Assembly: GCF_900110275.1 (NCBI RefSeq)
Contig: NZ_FODC01000004.1
Span: 1 to 64,000 of the forward strand
DNA length: 64,000 bases
Reading direction: 5' to 3'
Origin: Duganella sp. CF517
GTDB taxonomy: Bacteria > Pseudomonadota > Gammaproteobacteria > Burkholderiales > Burkholderiaceae_D
The position numbers and the translations under genes were made by a program. Shown here piece by piece: positions 1 through 9,570 of this stretch. Each line of letters starts with the position of its first letter. Within the stretch, counting starts at the first letter, position 1. Under the pieces are notes generated by a model that was not told where the DNA came from, did not search any database, and was given only the letters and a program-made list of their open reading frames with translations.

Positions 1-1
1 C

Positions 2-145
2 GATTGGCTGGCCCATCACTTGTTCGACACGCTCGATGAGATACAAGATTTTGCAACCCGATGGCTATGTACTTACAATCACGACCGGCCGAACATGGCA
101 CTTGGTGGCATCACCCCAAAACAGAAGCTTGCCTTGGCCGCTTAA
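2..145 (+). mobile_element. IS3-family transposase (OrfB), C-terminal end only
   Basis: The open frame enters from the left edge and stops at 143-145. Its 47 residues read like the C-terminus of an IS3-family integrase-core transposase, including a YNHDRPN block and the closing GGITPKQ motif that is typical of these enzymes. The rest of the transposase lies outside the window. The family is clear, the subgroup is not. The insertion sequence ends a few tens of bases downstream, at about 186. Confidence 0.85.
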
Positions 146-163
146 CCTCTACTTTTAGCGCGC

Positions 164-186
164 TCTAAAAATGGGAGGATTACCCA
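164..186 (+). repeat. Right terminal inverted repeat of the IS3-family element
   Basis: The stretch ending in ATGGGAGGATTACCCA has the form of an IS3-family right end (reverse complement begins TGGGTAATCCTCCC, with the TG/CA terminal dinucleotides usual for the family). The matching left end is outside the window, so pairing cannot be shown. Confidence 0.6.
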
Positions 187-1802
187 GGAAGACGGGGCGG
201 TTGGTAACGCTCGGTCCAAGGTCTTTGAACGAGAATACGCTTCGTGCAGTTGTCGGTAGTAAATACTGCCATGACCATTACGCGGAATACGATACTAAGC
301 TTGAGAAAGAGGTCTTTAGCCCTGAAATTCTTGCGGAGATAATTCGTAACGAATGTGATGGGCTGGGCCGTGTGGACCTGTCGAAAATCCGGAGCCCCGG
401 CTTCTATGTTGATGCTGGCAAGCTCCTGGTGCATTTTGGTAACGAGGTGTACCAATCTAATGGCGAACCAGTCGATACAACGCCTGGCGCTGCTATTTAC
501 GAATCTGGACCAGGTTTGGGATTTTCGTTCGATACTCCAGCTGCAACGCAGGAAGAAGTTCAGCGGCTGGAGGAAGTAATCAAGGGGTTCAACTTTCAGA
601 CAAGTTTCGGCAGTGTGGCAGTGCTGGGATGGTTTGCGACGGCGGTTTTCGGCGCCGTCGTCGACAATCGCCCAATCTTGGCTGTGACCGCCGAGAGTGG
701 GTCTGGCAAAACGACACTGATTAATCTCTTGAATGGAATGCTTGGACCACAAGCATTTCTTCGTGACGGTATTCCCACGACAGCTCAGGTCATTCATGAG
801 TTAGAGAACCGTTCTGCGGCTCTCTTGGTCGATGAGCTCGAAGCTCGTGATACCCCGAAGCAGTCTTTGAAAGAATTTCTTAAGCTATTGAGGACCTCGT
901 TCACGAATTCCAAAGATGCCCGCTTTACGCGCGTCTGCGGAGGCCGAATGAGGTCGTTCAACGCACCGGCGGGAATTTTGGTCGCGGGAATTGCATTGCC
1001 GGTATTTGACGGCCCTGCCGAATCGCGCACCGTCAAAATTCAGATGCAGATGCCTTCAGAAGGCGGCCCACGTATGTCCAATCCGCTCCTCGCCTCGTCG
1101 AACAGCGACAAAATCATCGAGCTGGGCGCACGAATTCGCCGTTTGCTGATGGGCCGCTGGGATGTTCTTGCCTCCACTCAAAAGGTGGTGCGCGGGATGC
1201 TCGTCGGCCTAGGTCACGAAGCTCGTGCAGCGGATTTGTATAGTCCGCTGATTGCAGGATACGTCGCTTTAACTTCAGAAGAGCTGCCCAGCCAGGAATG
1301 GTTGACGGCGATTTTGGAGGAGTGTCAGTTGACGACGGTTGAGGTCAAGAATGTTCAACGTGATGGCGATGTTTGCCTTTCACTGCTGCTTAACCGACGT
1401 GTCGATTTTTACGAGGAGGTTGGTGGCAAGGCAGTGAAGTCGCAAAGGCGTATTCGCGATGTTATCGGCCGCATCATGTCGTCGGACTTGGATGACGAGA
1501 TGCGTCGGGCTCTCATTCGGCAGCTCGAGAAATTCGGGCTGCGCCCAATGTGGGCAAAGACTACTAGCAAATGGAAGCTTGTTGTCGCGACTTCTGATAC
1601 GAATCGAGGCATGGGTCTACTGATGCAGGGGACTTCATGGTCTTCAGGCGGTTTGAAAGATGTTCTCCTGCGTTTGCCTGGGGCCGTTGTGGGCCAGCAG
1701 CGTGTGGATGGAATGTCCCAAAAAGTGGTGGAGCTGTGCCTTAGGGAAGACCTCATTTCACCGGATTCTGACGGTGAGTATGAGCTGCCTGAAGCTGCAT
1801 AG
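187..1802 (+). pseudogene. N-terminally truncated primase/helicase-like P-loop ATPase
   Basis: The open frame runs to a TAG at 1800-1802, but its only upstream ATG (171) lies inside the IS end, so the gene appears to have lost its start to the IS3 insertion. The protein has a Walker A motif, AESGSGKTTLINLL, near residue 175, followed by a LLVDELEA segment that may be a Walker B. The arrangement resembles the DUF927/SF3-like helicase part of mobile-element primases. The family is inferred from motif layout only. An in-frame GTG or TTG after 187 could still give a shortened product. A strong terminator follows at 1849. Confidence 0.55.
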
Positions 1803-1848
1803 CGGAGGCTGTCGTAGGTTTGACGGCATCTTGAAGAGTTTGGGCACT

Positions 1849-1885
1849 AAAGGCACTGGGACTTCGGTCTTGGTGCCTTTTTTTT
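1849..1885 (+). terminator. Rho-independent terminator
   Basis: AAGGCAC and GTGCCTT arms enclose a TTCG tetraloop with a GAC/GTC inner stem, followed by eight T residues. It ends the + strand primase-like gene just before the 3' end of the convergent gene at 1894. Confidence 0.85.
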
Positions 1886-1893
1886 CATATTAT

Positions 1894-2592
1894 TTACTCG
1901 GGCTTTAGCTCGGAGAATTGTCGCTTTCCTATCAGGTCTCGCCAATTTTCTGGCAACGTTTTTTCAGCATCAGGGCGCAATATTTTCCTGATTTGCGCTG
2001 CGAGCTCTGCGTCGTCGTCCGGTGCGGGAGGCTCTACTGCCGTTAAGTAGACGCTGCACATGTCGGGACTATCGAGCCCTGCGCAATAAGTTTCCGCAGG
2101 TGGGAACAGGGGGGCATTAGAGGTGCCATCGTAATAGGCGGAAAGTGCATCGCTGACTGAAAGCTCTACACCGTCGAGGCTCGCGTGAAGGCATTTACAT
2201 TCCGCGCGGACTACGACTCGGACCGTATCGCAGCCTGCATTTTTTGCTCGGCGCAGCACTTCATAGTGATGGCGCAACTGTGAGCAAGTCTTCAAGACAG
2301 ATGGATGAATGGCTCCAATTAAGCTATCGCGTGCTTGGGCTATTACGCAACGTTCAACAGGTTCGGCATTGGCTTCATGCTTGGTGCTGGCGTGCCAAAG
2401 TAATGTGGTCAGCCCGTCGGACAGTCCTGATGCCTCACCGACACAGGGGAATCGATTCAGCGCCGGAACTAAGACAGTTTTAAAATCCTCGAACGTCATG
2501 AAGTATGACGAGCTCATGAGATTACCAATTTTTCGACGCCTGTCATTTTCTAGCTGCCATGTGGTCTTCGTCATCGTCTCTATCTCATTCAA
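1894..2592 (-). CDS. Hypothetical protein, 232 aa
   Basis: I do not recognise this protein. It has no signal peptide and no clear membrane segment, and it looks soluble and slightly acidic. There is a Cys-containing region around residues 130-170 (RAECKCLH, then ETYCAG and DMCSVY). Met1 (2592) and Met7 (2574) are both possible starts; the second has a purine-rich AGATAGAGACG stretch before it. The gene is convergent with the truncated primase gene and on the same strand as the next gene. Confidence 0.6.
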   Translation of the reverse strand: MNEIETMTKTTWQLENDRRRKIGNLMSSSYFMTFEDFKTVLVPALNRFPCVGEASGLSDGLTTLLWHASTKHEANAEPVERCVIAQARDSLIGAIHPSVLKTCSQLRHHYEVLRRAKNAGCDTVRVVVRAECKCLHASLDGVELSVSDALSAYYDGTSNAPLFPPAETYCAGLDSPDMCSVYLTAVEPPAPDDDAELAAQIRKILRPDAEKTLPENWRDLIGKRQFSELKPE

Positions 2593-2668
2593 TCGTACCT
2601 GGGTTACCCGGCGATGCGGTGAGCTAAAATGCGCCTTACGAATTCGCCGCCAGTTTGGTTGTTGGCAA

Positions 2669-3828
2669 TCAGTGCCTTACGTCGGCTTTGACCTTGGCCT
2701 CATCCACGCCCGCATTGACCGACGACTCCATCACGGCCGCGTACGCATCCTGCACGTCCATGCCGGTAATGTCATAGCCGTATCCGCGCATGACGCCTTG
2801 CAGCGCGGTCATTCCAGCCGCCATGGCGAACTCTGGCCGCTTGACGGCAAAATCCCTCGCTGCGCGAATAAGCGTTTTGGGGTCTGCCGGACTGCGGTTC
2901 GCAAATTCGATTGCCAAGTCGAACAGGCCCGCGCCCTTGGCCGCCGCAAACCACTTTCCTTCTTGGCCTGGCTGACGCGCAACCAGGTCGCGCAAAATAG
3001 TCTCCTTGGGCTTGTCTGGGTATTTCTTGACGATGGCCTTGAATGTCGCCACATTAGTCGTCGCGTACGTAGCTTCAAGGGCGTAGCGCGCATATGCCTC
3101 GTCGGCGAATCCCGATGCCAAGAGAACGCCCTCGCAGAACTGCGCAATCGCCGCCAGGGGAGCGTTCAGCCCCTTGATTCTTCAGCGTACCGAATCGCTT
3201 CGGCGCGCTTACCTTGGGCCGCCAGGGCCTTCGCGCCCCACACCCTGTAATGCCAGGACTTGTGTCGATACTCCGACTTCGCTACCAATGAAATCAGCTC
3301 GTCGTAACGGCCAGCAGCATATAGCGCGCTAAGGCACGGAATCGTCCCTTTGGAATAGCCGTATTCGCCAGTGCGTGCGCAATGGTCCCACATTGTCGTC
3401 AACGTCGGCGACAGATAGTCAGCCCACTTTGCAGCAATCTCCGGTGTCGAACATAGCTCGCCCCAGAAGTCGCCGAGGTATTCCAGGTACGGCATATCGT
3501 CTTCCTGGAGTGCCTCAAACAGCCGGTCCAGCCACTTTTCACGAACGGGGCACGCCACGTCTGCCTTGTATATGATGGGCACGAGCGTTTCGATGGCGCG
3601 GTTGACGGCGCTGCCGATACCGCCGGAAGAACTGTCGACCTGCTCAATGGATGGCGCCAGCTTTTCCAGGAACAGCACGGCACCCTCGGCGGCCATTACG
3701 GGCTCTTTCTTTGCGACCGCCTTAATTTCAGCGAGGGCTTCTTTGATGCGGAGGATGGGCGTGTCCGATTTCCAGCCGAAAGCGTTGCGGCGGAAGCGAG
3801 GGGCGAATTGCCATTTGTAGGTGGTCAT
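2669..3828 (-). pseudogene. Conserved hypothetical protein split by a frameshift
   Basis: Two - strand frames, 3828 down to 3166 (220 aa) and the stretch ending at 2669, join into one protein of about 386 aa. The first ends ...YAEESRG-stop at 3166. The next frame continues without a gap as LNAPLAAIAQFCEGVLLASG into the second part. The break is at a run of four Gs (3168-3172 on the - strand), so one lost G explains it. The joined sequence matches my memory of a widespread bacterial protein of about 390 aa with helical repeat-like character and no assigned function. It is either a true pseudogene or a sequencing error in the G run. Confidence 0.75.
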
Positions 3829-4088
3829 GGCCAGGATTTTAACCGACCGGGACGTCCCGACGATGTATATGCATGACCTTCCGATACCGGCTTCCGATGT
3901 AGTGCCACTGCGTGTAGTCAGGCGGATTGATACATTGGTTCCATCATGAACGGTTAAGGCTTCGATGAATCTCGGACGTTGAAGGTCACAACAGAAGCTA
4001 GCTGATTTCGAAACACCTTTCTTCTTTAATGGAAAGCAACTATCATCGGTTACTACTTTTTTAACTTACCTGTATGCTGGAGAACGTG

Positions 4089-4748
4089 TTGAGTGACCAA
4101 ATTTCTTTTGTTGACCCTGGCTTTGCAGACAATCCCGAACCGCGTTGTCCGTGCGTGCTGCTACTTGATGTGTCCGGAAGTATGAGCGGTGCTGCAATTT
4201 CGGAATTGAACGCAGGACTTGCGACGTTCCGAGACGAGCTTGCGGCTGACTCGCTCGCGATGCAGCGAGTCGAGGTCGCTATTGTTACATTCGGTCCAAC
4301 GCAAGTTGAACTGCCATTTACGTCGGCAGGGGCCTTTTACCCCCCTGCTCTGAATGCGCGCGGCGATACCCCCATGGGCTCTGCAATCATTCAGGCACTT
4401 GACTTGCTTCGCGACAGAAAAGCCGAATACCGCGCAAATGGAATCGCATTCTACCGACCCTGGGTTTTCTTAATTACTGATGGAGCACCCACCGATTCTT
4501 GGCAGACCGCCGCAGCGGCAGTTAAGGAAGGGGAGACATCTAAGTCGTTTGCGTTCTTCGCGATTGGAGTGAAAGGAGCGAACATGGAAATTTTGAGCCA
4601 GATTAGTGTGCGGTCTCCTTTGTCGCTACAGGAACTCAAATTCCGAGAATTGTTTAGCTGGCTGTCGAACTCACTTCGCTCGGTGTCACGCTCGACGCCA
4701 GGTACCGAAGTTCAGTTGACTGCTCCGACCGGATGGGCTTCAGTTTGA
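4089..4748 (+). CDS. vWA domain protein, TerY-like (first gene of a TerY-P triad)
   Basis: A soluble von Willebrand factor A domain of about 219 aa. The MIDAS metal site is visible: DVSGSMSG (DxSxS) near residue 25, a GDTPMGS threonine block and ITDGAPTD. I chose the TTG at 4089 because GGAG lies six bases upstream; an ATG at 4074 and a GTG at 4086 are in frame but poorly spaced. It overlaps the next gene by 16 bases. Together with the phosphatase and kinase downstream it forms the TerY-phosphorylation triad known from tellurite-resistance-linked and anti-phage loci. The vWA protein is thought to be a scaffold or a substrate of phospho-signalling. Confidence 0.8.
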   Translation: MSDQISFVDPGFADNPEPRCPCVLLLDVSGSMSGAAISELNAGLATFRDELAADSLAMQRVEVAIVTFGPTQVELPFTSAGAFYPPALNARGDTPMGSAIIQALDLLRDRKAEYRANGIAFYRPWVFLITDGAPTDSWQTAAAAVKEGETSKSFAFFAIGVKGANMEILSQISVRSPLSLQELKFRELFSWLSNSLRSVSRSTPGTEVQLTAPTGWASV

Positions 4749-5503
4749 GCTGGTTTGCGGTTGGTGCATCAGTCGCCGGTACGTCGCACATATCTACTAA
4801 TCGCGGATGCGAAGACAGCTGCTGGTTTCAAACTGACTCGCTTGCTGACGGCCCATTTTTAGCAATATTCGTCGCCGACGGGGCAGGGAGTGCCTCACAC
4901 GGTGGAGTCGGCGCCGAGCTGGCAATGCAAGCGGCTGCCGAGGTATTGGCAGATAAAGTGGCGGCTGGAGAGTTCGGCATCACAGATGAGTTGGCTGTTG
5001 AATGTGTATTGGGTATTCGCATGCGCCTGGAAAGCTACGCGGCCCAGCATAGCCTGGTAATGCGAGACTTGGCCTGCACATTCTTGGGCATTGTCGCTCT
5101 TCCTCAAGCCTCGCTGGCAATGCAGATTGGAGATGGTGGGATAGTGTTGAATGCTGGCAGGGGATTGGAATTAGCCATAATACCGATGTCCGGTGAATAC
5201 GCAAATATGACCAGTTTTGTAACTGATGAAAATGCCGTGGAAATATTACAGACGCGTGAGTATCTAGCTCAGCTTACTGAGGTTGCTGTATTCAGTGACG
5301 GATTGCAACGGATTGCGCTCCAGTTGCCTACAAACACGCCGCACCCCCCCTTCTTTAGCGCATTTTTCGACGGATTGCGCCGCGCCACGCCTAATGAAGA
5401 AGAAAGTTTTCATTTGGCCGTTACCAACTTTTTGAACAGTGAGCGCGTCAACGCTCGCACTGACGACGATAAAACTCTGGTCGTCGCAATTTTTAATGAG
5501 TGA
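4733..5503 (+). CDS. PP2C-family serine/threonine phosphatase (TerY-P triad)
   Basis: 256 aa. The PP2C fold is indicated by [12 protein letters not shown] (DGxG metal-binding motif, about residues 45-56), IGDGGIV, a FSDGLQR block and the closing DDKTLVV aspartates. It would dephosphorylate the partner kinase or its targets in the cytoplasm. It overlaps the vWA gene by 16 bases, and its stop overlaps the next start as GTGA, so the three genes are almost certainly co-translated. Confidence 0.85.
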   Translation: MGFSLSWFAVGASVAGTSHISTNRGCEDSCWFQTDSLADGPFLAIFVADGAGSASHGGVGAELAMQAAAEVLADKVAAGEFGITDELAVECVLGIRMRLESYAAQHSLVMRDLACTFLGIVALPQASLAMQIGDGGIVLNAGRGLELAIIPMSGEYANMTSFVTDENAVEILQTREYLAQLTEVAVFSDGLQRIALQLPTNTPHPPFFSAFFDGLRRATPNEEESFHLAVTNFLNSERVNARTDDDKTLVVAIFNE

Positions 5504-7449
5504 AAGACGTGGTAAAACCTTTTCTTACGTCGCGTGGGGAGTCCGTAACCGTAAGTCGAGAACTTGGCCGTGGTGGCGAGGGTAGCGTATTTGAACTTGC
5601 GCCGGAGTCGGGCAAAGTCGCAAAAATTTACCACAAGGTCCCTGACAAGAAAAAGCAGGATAAGCTCCGCTACATGGCGGTGCATTCGTCAGAAAAGCTC
5701 CTCAAATATGTCGCGTGGCCGCAAGACACTCTTAGTGATTCCAAGACCGGTGCAGTGGTTGGATATCTCATGCCCAAGGTTGCGAACCGTTCTTCGATTC
5801 AGATGTTGTACAGCCCAGCTCACCGTAGGCAAAATCACCCTAATGCAGCGTGGGACTTCCTGCTATTCATTGCAAGGAATGTCGCCGCAGCGTTTGAAGT
5901 GCTTCATGCGGAAGGGCATATTCTTGGTGATGTAAACCAAGGTAACGTCATGGTTGGCAAGGATACTACGGTAGTGATTATCGACAGTGATTCTTTCCAA
6001 GTGGACGCTAACGGTATTATTCACTTTTGCGAGGTGGGCGTGTCTCATTTCACGCCTCCTGAGCTACAAGGTCTCTCATCGTTTGCAGGCTTTCGTCGAA
6101 CTGTAAATCACGACAATTTTGGACTCGCCCTGCTAATTTTTCACACCTTATTCGGGGGGCGACATCCGTACGCAGGGGTACCGCAAAAAGACGGAGTCGG
6201 AGATTCCCTTGAAGGCGATATTAAAGAATTCCGCTATGCCTACGCAAGAGATGGGAAGTACAGAGGCATCGGCCCACCGCCACGGTCTATTCCGACGTCG
6301 ATGTTGCCGTTTGAGGTGGAGCAGCTATTTCATCTAGCATTCACTGAGCAGGGTGCTCGTACTGCTCGCCCTACAGCAAGGCAGTGGGTTGTTGCGCTGG
6401 ATGCTGTTCGCGGCGGATTGAAAAAGTGCATTAGTTCGGCGTTGCATGTATATCCGGGCCACCTTGCAGAGTGTACTTGGTGCTCGCTTGAGAAGATTGG
6501 TGTTTCCTATTTCACAGATACAGGTGTGGCCTATGTAAGGCCAGTCACGGGGTTCGACATGGGGAAGTTCTGGCCAATCTTAGAGTTGGTGCCCCTTCCA
6601 TCCGCATTCGTATTCCCTTCCATTCCTGTTTTCGCCCTCATTGCGACGCCACTTTCAGCAGAGGCGATGGCGGAGAGTGGCCAGTTGTGGATTCGAATAA
6701 TAGCTGTCCTGGGTGGCTTGTTAATGATTGCTCAGTCGATGAAGCTAGTTATTCCAGCCGTGATTGTCGCTGTCTTGGGTTGGCAGTTCGGCAGTCCAAA
6801 AGAAAACAAGGCTCGTGCGGACGAACATCGGAAGAGGAAGCAGTCAAGAGACTCTGCAAAAGCAAACTTCGACCGGCTCGTGCAGCAAATAACCTCGTCA
6901 GTCGGGCCACAAGGATTTCTCGCGAAGAAAGCCGAGCTGGCGGCCCTGCGTGATGAGTATAGAAAGATTCCAGAAATGGAGCAGCATGAAATTACTCACC
7001 TAAAAAATACTGCTCAAGAAAGGCAGAAGAAAAAGTTTCTCGAGAGGTGCTTCATTGATGTAGCTACTATTCCAAACGTGGGGCCTGGGCGGAAGGCCGC
7101 GTTGCGTTCTTTCGGCATCGAAACGGCAGCCGATGTATCGAAGCACGCCGTGATGCAGGTCAAGGGATTTGGTGAAAGAAATACGCGTGCGATGATGGAC
7201 TGGAAAGCAAGTTGTGAGCGTAAGTTTGTTTATAACCCTAGCCTAGCATTCAAGCCAGCAGATACCAATGCAATTCGGAAAAAATTTGGTACTAGAGCTG
7301 CTCAGATTGAACGAGCTCTCGAAGCTGGCCTGGGTGAGTTGAAGTCGTTTGCTGCGGTATCGGAGAGCAGAAAAAAGGCTGCGCTGCCTACTTTAGAGGC
7401 AGCGGCGAAGCAACTTGCGCAAGCGGAAAAGGACTTGTCAGTTTTCTAG
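5500..7449 (+). CDS. Protein kinase-like protein with membrane segments and a C-terminal helix-hairpin-helix (TerY-P triad)
   Basis: 649 aa from a GTG at 5500. The N-terminal kinase domain has a glycine loop GRGGEGSVF, a VAKIYHK lysine, a catalytic loop LGDVNQGNVM and IDSDSF in place of the usual DFG. A CTWC pair follows near residue 325. Two hydrophobic segments lie at about 365-430, then a charged coiled-coil-like stretch. The tail carries a helix-hairpin-helix, IPNVGPGRKAALRSFGI, near residue 525. This kinase plus HhH layout is the recognised third member of TerY-P systems. Membrane anchoring plus a DNA-binding-type tail suggests a signalling role at the membrane; that is inference. Confidence 0.8.
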   Translation: MKDVVKPFLTSRGESVTVSRELGRGGEGSVFELAPESGKVAKIYHKVPDKKKQDKLRYMAVHSSEKLLKYVAWPQDTLSDSKTGAVVGYLMPKVANRSSIQMLYSPAHRRQNHPNAAWDFLLFIARNVAAAFEVLHAEGHILGDVNQGNVMVGKDTTVVIIDSDSFQVDANGIIHFCEVGVSHFTPPELQGLSSFAGFRRTVNHDNFGLALLIFHTLFGGRHPYAGVPQKDGVGDSLEGDIKEFRYAYARDGKYRGIGPPPRSIPTSMLPFEVEQLFHLAFTEQGARTARPTARQWVVALDAVRGGLKKCISSALHVYPGHLAECTWCSLEKIGVSYFTDTGVAYVRPVTGFDMGKFWPILELVPLPSAFVFPSIPVFALIATPLSAEAMAESGQLWIRIIAVLGGLLMIAQSMKLVIPAVIVAVLGWQFGSPKENKARADEHRKRKQSRDSAKANFDRLVQQITSSVGPQGFLAKKAELAALRDEYRKIPEMEQHEITHLKNTAQERQKKKFLERCFIDVATIPNVGPGRKAALRSFGIETAADVSKHAVMQVKGFGERNTRAMMDWKASCERKFVYNPSLAFKPADTNAIRKKFGTRAAQIERALEAGLGELKSFAAVSESRKKAALPTLEAAAKQLAQAEKDLSVF

Positions 7450-7590
7450 ACAAAGCGTGCAAAGGCTAGCACGGCGCGTAAGGTGAGCGTTCATTGTCAT
7501 CAAAATGGTTTTTATAATGACGCCCTATTTATTTTTTTTTGCAAAAACTTGTCATTGGTTGGATTTAAAATATTTAATATTGGAGTGAAT

Positions 7591-9052
7591 GTGAGAATTT
7601 CTGAAATAAATTGGGGCGATGATAGCGCTGAGCGTGACCCTTATCTTCTTGACTACTTTATAGCATCTGACGCTTTTAGTAGGTTAAGTAATAAGTCTAA
7701 AAATATTGTAGTAGGAAGAAAAGGTGCAGGTAAGAGCGCTCTTAGAAAGAAATTAGAACAAACGTTTGAGATTCAAGATGAGACGTATGTGGTAAATCTT
7801 TCGCCAACATTTAATGCTATTAGGAATGTATTAAATGATGATGATATAACTAACGGTGGATTTGGGCAGGAAATTTTCTTTCAGCACACATGGCTGCGCC
7901 AAGTATTTTTGGATTGCCTATGTCAAGTGGGTAATAGTGCTAAGGGAAAATATGTAGAGGAAAACCTAGAGTTCGCCCGTAAAGTCGCACTGGAGATGAA
8001 TCGTACCTCCAAAGATTTCGTGGAGAATATTTCTGATATTTTATCTAAGCTAAAGGTTAAAGCAGGGTCACTTGGTGATTTCGGAATTACGTTGGAAAGA
8101 GAGCTTCGCAACGTTGCGGAGGTCGATTCTCTGCAACATCATGTGAAGGCAATAGCAGACGGAGGAGCTAAGTTTGTGGTTTTGGTAGACGACTTAGATT
8201 TAGGATGGGATAACTCCACTGTTGCAAATAATTTGTTGTTAGGACTGTTAAGTGCGACAAATGCGCTTGCCGCGCTCTCAAAGAATATATATGTCTGCGT
8301 TTTTCTACGTGAGGACGTTTACTCTATTCTTATTACAAAGACGCAACATTCAGACAAGTATAGATATTGAGCCGTTACGATGGTCGCACGAAAATCTGTT
8401 GAGGATATTAAATAAAAGAATAAACTTCAATAGGTCGAATTTTCTTTTGAGCCATTTAACGTCACCTTTTGAAACGGTATTTCCTGTAACTGTGGGTACA
8501 AGTAATACGGATAACTGGATGATTGAACGGACGTTAGGGCGCCCACGTGAACTAATACAACTTGCTCGATACTACACTGAGTCGGTGGAGAATGGGGAGC
8601 CTAGCGCAGAGAAATTGAAGGATTCAGAGCAGGCCTACTCATCTTGGAAGCTTGATGATTTGTGCACCGAGTATTCAAATCAATATCCAGGGCTAATAAC
8701 AATTTTTTCTTTTTGGAAGACAAAATTTTTCCGTCAAAAATATCATTTGAAGAAAAGTGAGATTGAAGAAATGCTTCTGAGACTTACTGCTGAGGTCGAA
8801 CTCAATGCCGACTGGTTTAATAAAATTGTCGATGATATTGACCTAAACAAGTTTTTAAGAGTTTTATATGAAATAGGTTTTATCGGAGATTTCGTGCAGG
8901 GAGGCCAGGGGGGGAGCAAAACCTGTTATGCCTACTCTGACCGTCATGAACCATTATTCGAAGAGGTACAGATTCATCCCTGTTTCCGGAAAGCTGTACA
9001 TACGGTAGAGCGAATTCGAACTGAGCGCGTGAGTGGGGCAACTCCACCTTAA
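7591..9052 (+). pseudogene. P-loop ATPase, Sll1717-like, broken by a frameshift
   Basis: The first frame runs to a stop at 8368-8370 and holds a Walker A motif VGRKGAGKSAL and a Walker B-like VVLVDDLDLGWD. The sequence continues in another frame from about 8362 (DIEPLRWSHENLL...) to a stop at 9050-9052. Joined, they give about 485 aa and resemble Sll1717-type ATPases of defence loci. Loss of one GA unit in TATAGA(GA)TATT would explain the break. I prefer the GTG at 7591 (GGAG five bases upstream); the open frame extends to 7483 but that part is AT-rich and unlike protein. The low G+C suggests transfer. Programmed frameshifting is possible but no slippery site is visible. Confidence 0.65.
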
Positions 9053-9570
9053 GCGACTGAATCATTACTTTTATTTTTTGTAATATTTTTATATTGTGCT
9101 ATCAATTCTATGATAAGCTTTCTTTAGCCAGAAGAAGCCGAGTTGGTTTGCAGAATTTTTAGCAGTAGAGTGATGTTGACTATTATGAAAATATTCCACG
9201 AGGACTATCTGCCATTAAGAAGTGGCGCTGCCAGTGCAGCATGCCAAGGGAGAGTTAGCTAGGAAGTTGTTCCTTAGATTCGAACTCGTTATCCTAGAGC
9301 TGTCACCATTGTTTGCATAATGTTAAAAAAGCTCTGGGCTTAATGTTACACGGTAACGTTACGTTGCTTGTCGCAAATTTCAGCGCTGAAAGTTGAACGG
9401 CCTTATGGGGCTGCTTGGGGGGGGGCGAGGGGGGCGGCAGAATAAACGGTCAGAAGCGCTCCTTTTTACGCTGTGGGAGAAGGAGATGATGCGCCGGAAT
9501 ACCTAATGGCAGAGTAGAATGATGCCCAGTAGAATTTATCTTTTTCGCATCATTCGAAAGCTGGTCAACA
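9053..9570. other. 518-base intergenic region upstream of hsdM
   Basis: No credible gene seen. The left part is AT-rich. A perfect 10-bp palindrome GTAACGTTAC lies at 9353-9362, and a G-rich tract (runs of eight to ten Gs broken by a few bases) lies at about 9412-9436. It probably carries the hsd operon promoter, which I could not place with confidence. Confidence 0.5.
9353..9362. promoter_or_regulatory. Perfect palindrome GTAACGTTAC upstream of hsdM
   Basis: A 10-bp self-complementary site about 210 bases before the hsdM start. It could be an operator, or chance. No nearby controller gene was found. Confidence 0.25.

Noticed and set aside
7483..7590. Upstream extension of the Sll1717-like ATPase
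   Set aside because: AT-rich, with a hydrophobic stretch unlike the family and no ribosome site; the GTG at 7591 with GGAG is better.
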